The notes below the pieces were generated by a model. It searched no databases. It worked only from the letters and a program-made list of their open reading frames with translations, and was not told the origin of the DNA. A stretch of 7,842 nt of DNA from Tannerella sp. oral taxon 808. Lineage in GTDB: Bacteria > Bacteroidota > Bacteroidia > Bacteroidales > Tannerellaceae. This document shows, in pieces, positions 6,365 through 7,842 of the stretch. The stretch lies in the NCBI GenBank assembly GCA_002890585.1, contig MIQB01000093.1:1-7842 (forward strand). The letters are read 5' to 3'. The position numbers and the translations under genes were made by a program. Every line of letters starts with the position of its first letter. Within the stretch, counting starts at the first letter, position 1.

Positions 6365-7198
6365 ATGCGCCGCCCGCGGATCATCCTCGCCGCCCTCGCG
6401 TGCATGCTGCTGCTCACTCAGGCCACAACTCACGCCCAGTGCCCTCCGGCCAACATCCCGCTGAACACGGGCGAGTCGGTCAATTACGACCTGTACTTCA
6501 AGTGGGGCGTGATCATGTCGCGCGCTGGCGAGGCCACAATCTCGTACAACGCCACACGCTTTCGCGGCAACGACGCCCGCCGCTACCGCATGGTCTTCCG
6601 AACGATCAAGATCTTCGAATCCATCTACCGCATGCGCGACACCCTCGACTGCTACTACACGCCCGAAGGTGCCCTGCTCTACAGCGTCAAGCGCTCGAAC
6701 GAGAACGACTACCGCCTGACCGACGAGCTCACCTTTTACTACCCCGCCAAGACCCGCACCACCATCCGCTCGCGCCGCTACACACCGACGGAGACGAAGA
6801 TCGACACCACGCTCTACGTCCGCTCCGGATGCGCCTTCGACATGCTCGGCGCCACCTACTTCCTCCGCACCCTCCCTCGCGCGAACCTCCGGGCGGGCGA
6901 CGTCTTCCCGGCTGTCATTGCCGTGGGGCGCGACTTGGTGAAGGTGAACTTGCGTTACCACGGCCCCGACGTCGTGGAGCATGGCAAGGCCCGCTATCGC
7001 ACCCACCGCTTCTCGATCGACATTCACGACGACGCCTTCACACAGACACGCTCTGCCGCGGAGCTGTGGGTGGGTGCTGACGACAACTTCGTGCCGATCA
7101 AGATCCGAGCGAAGCTAAAGATCGGTTACGCAGAAGTCTACTTCCGCAGCGCCTCCCGCCTGAAGGCACCGCTCACCTGCCGGACGGAAGTGAAGTAG
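6365..7198 (+). CDS. DUF3108 domain protein, exported
   Basis: Numbering is from the ATG at 6365 (277 aa). Residues 1-24 are a signal peptide (MRRPRIILAALACMLLLTQA) with likely cleavage after THA. The rest matches the layout of the DUF3108 family: an opening GESVNYDLYFKWG-x-x-MSRAGEATI, a run of alternating beta strands, and a late VPIKIRAKLKIGYAEV strand pair. The function of DUF3108 proteins is unknown; they are secreted or envelope proteins. The start codon follows the lipoprotein stop in the string TGAcATG, so translation is probably coupled. A longer in-frame reading from 6272 would overlap the lipoprotein and lose the signal peptide, so I rejected it. Three cysteines occur in the mature part besides the one near the cleavage site (DCYYTP, SGCAFD, TCRTEVK), so a disulfide is possible. 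Confidence 0.88.
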   Translation: MRRPRIILAALACMLLLTQATTHAQCPPANIPLNTGESVNYDLYFKWGVIMSRAGEATISYNATRFRGNDARRYRMVFRTIKIFESIYRMRDTLDCYYTPEGALLYSVKRSNENDYRLTDELTFYYPAKTRTTIRSRRYTPTETKIDTTLYVRSGCAFDMLGATYFLRTLPRANLRAGDVFPAVIAVGRDLVKVNLRYHGPDVVEHGKARYRTHRFSIDIHDDAFTQTRSAAELWVGADDNFVPIKIRAKLKIGYAEVYFRSASRLKAPLTCRTEVK

Positions 7199-7259
7199 GG
7201 GTGCACTCCCGCGCATTCCCACCGGCAAGACGCCTTCACCCATGCCCACCACCCAGCCC

Positions 7260-7304
7260 AGCCCTTCACCCCCAGCTTCCACCGCGGGTAAAGGGCTGAT
7301 TTTT
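7260..7304 (+). terminator. Probable Rho-independent terminator of the lipoprotein-DUF3108 operon
   Basis: AGCCCTT (7260-7266) pairs with AAGGGCT (7291-7297). After one unpaired base on each side, ACCC (7268-7271) pairs with GGGT (7286-7289), leaving a 14-base loop. GA and then TTTTT (7300-7304) follow. It begins 62 bases after the DUF3108 stop and is correctly oriented. The loop is larger than usual and the T-run does not touch the stem. Confidence 0.55.
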
Positions 7305-7480
7305 ATGGCAAACAGCATATCGCTAGTCGGATTATCCATACAAACACATCCGCCTGAGGGGGTGCGGACTGCCTGTCAGGCCCCCGACGAGTGTGGTTTT
7401 CCTATCAAAAAGCGCTTCTATAGTCAATCGAAAATGACCCCACACATAAGTAACGTGAGTTCGATGTAAGGAATCCATTT
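7305..7480. other. Intergenic stretch with no supported gene
   Basis: A 54-codon open frame runs from the ATG at 7305 to the stop at 7467-7469, but nothing supports it: there is no ribosome binding site, its ATG abuts the terminator T-run, and its product is unfamiliar. The stretch can fold. GTCGG (7326-7330) pairs with CCGAC (7384-7388) and encloses TCCGC/GCGGA (7349-7353 with 7364-7368) and the odd palindrome GCCTG-T-CAGGC (7371-7381). I know no RNA family with this shape. Confidence 0.4.
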
Positions 7481-7572
7481 CCCCGCACCAGGGGAAGCAC
7501 CCTCCCCGCCTCGGGGGAGACACCCTCCCCGCCTCGGGGGAGACACCCTCCCCGCACCGAGGAAGACACCCT
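7481..7572. repeat. Tandem array A: four 23-bp units with a C/G inverted repeat
   Basis: Units are at 7481-7503, 7504-7526, 7527-7549 and 7550-7572. Units 2 and 3 are identical; units 1 and 4 share GCACC instead of GCCTC in the middle. Each unit carries CCCCG and CGGGG-like arms around a short centre, weaker in unit 4, and ends in ACCCT. The period is not a multiple of three. Open frames crossing the array on either strand are low-complexity reflections of the repeat, so I treat it as non-coding. Confidence 0.9.
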
Positions 7573-7586
7573 TCCCAATGGCTCAC

Positions 7587-7710
7587 AGACAACGCAGGCT
7601 TTGTGGGTGACGCAACGCAGGCTTTGTGGGTGACGCAACACAGGCTTTGTGAGTGACGCAACGCAGGCTTTGTGGGCGACGCAACGCAGGCTTTGTGAGT
7701 GACGCAACGC
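7587..7710. repeat. Tandem array B: five 23-bp units plus a partial sixth
   Basis: Units are at 7587-7609, 7610-7632, 7633-7655, 7656-7678 and 7679-7701, followed by a nine-base partial copy (7702-7710). The core is CGCAGGCTTTGTGGGTGACG, with single-base differences such as GTGAGTG in units 3 and 5 and GTGGGCG in unit 4. The first unit has a variant left edge. There is no internal dyad, unlike array A, although the period is the same 23 bp. A minus-strand open frame crosses it only because the repeat has no stop in that frame. Confidence 0.92.
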
Positions 7711-7732
7711 CCTGATCATGCCCCGCTGCCTC

Positions 7733-7760
7733 GTAGGGGCGAATAATCATTCGCCCCTAC
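7733..7760. repeat. Perfect 12-bp hairpin with AATC loop
   Basis: GTAGGGGCGAAT (7733-7744) and ATTCGCCCCTAC (7749-7760) are exact reverse complements around AATC. There is no T-run on either side, so it is unlikely to be a terminator. From memory, hairpins with arms like these recur in intergenic DNA of diverse bacteria, so it may be one copy of a dispersed palindromic element. Whether this genome holds more copies cannot be seen here. Confidence 0.85.
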
Positions 7761-7794
7761 AACCGCACCGGGGGAAGCACCCTCCCCAATGGCT
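7761..7794. repeat. Isolated fifth copy of the array A unit with its right-hand junction
   Basis: 7761-7783 matches the array A unit and is followed by CCCCAATGGCT. The last unit of array A (7550-7572) is followed by the near-identical TTCCCAATGGCT block ending at 7583. Array B and the 12-bp hairpin therefore lie between two imperfect direct repeats of about 32 bp, whose starts are 211 bp apart (7552 and 7763). The small inverted repeat ATGGCT-TGC-AGCCAT (7789-7803) overlaps the end of this copy. Confidence 0.8.
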
Positions 7795-7803
7795 TGCAGC
7801 CAT

Positions 7804-7842
7804 CGTGCAAAAGGACAAGGTGCTTGCGCGCATGCTGACAAG
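7804..7842. other. Window edge, no supported gene
   Basis: An ATG at 7832 follows AAGGACAAGG by about 12 bases and could open a plus-strand gene, but only three full codons are inside the window. Nothing can be decided from this. Confidence 0.2.

Noticed and set aside
6251..7027. Minus-strand open frame of 258 codons opposite the DUF3108 gene
   Set aside because: Its V/A/G/R/E-rich product is typical of an antisense shadow in GC-rich coding DNA; the plus strand encodes a family protein with a signal peptide.
7326..7388. tRNA gene
   Set aside because: The outer stem is only 5 bp, there is no anticodon loop of the right form and no T-loop GTTCRA sequence.
7481..7710. CRISPR array in the 23-bp repeats
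   Set aside because: The repeats are directly joined without spacers and each array has its own unit.
7332..7719. Two minus-strand open frames of 104 and 109 codons across the 23-bp arrays
   Set aside because: They read through tandem repeats whose period is not a multiple of three, giving low-complexity products, and they have no ribosome binding site.

Overview
The window is typical of a GC-rich member of the Bacteroidales. Three things point there: TAnnTTTG-type -7 promoter boxes, starts with weak or no Shine-Dalgarno sequence, and a Bacteroidetes-type Ig-like (Big_5) lipoprotein next to a DUF3108 protein. A Tannerella/Porphyromonas-like host is my guess from gene style and base composition. 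The species cannot be fixed from the sequence alone.

Layout. Bases 1-200 are five tandem 40-bp units, each with an A7-C-T5 block and a 15-bp dyad. A Rho-independent terminator (213-245) then ends the minus-strand serS gene (295-1566, seryl-tRNA synthetase). serS is divergent from a plus-strand run of five genes. These are an exported MsrA-MsrB fusion (1692-2774), rarA/mgsA (2847-4127), a 76-residue unidentified protein starting 2 nt after rarA (4130-4360), a 639-residue Ig-like lipoprotein (4444-6363) and a DUF3108 protein starting 1 nt after it (6365-7198). A probable terminator (7260-7304) closes the run. The last ~540 bases hold no convincing gene. They contain two neighbouring tandem arrays that both have a 23-bp period, a perfect 12-bp hairpin, and a second copy of an array-edge block.

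How the genes fit together. serS and rarA are housekeeping functions (translation; replication-fork maintenance). The MsrAB fusion carries a signal peptide and so should repair oxidised methionines outside the cytoplasm. The lipoprotein and DUF3108 protein are both exported and almost certainly co-transcribed, so they probably form an envelope-related pair of unknown role. The small gene behind rarA has an antitoxin-like C-terminus but no toxin partner in the window.

I see no clearly new multi-gene system. The least explained material is the repeat DNA at the two ends. The 40-bp array is the most interesting part, because one unit has changed both arms of its dyad in a matched way. The internal duplication in the lipoprotein is also worth a look.
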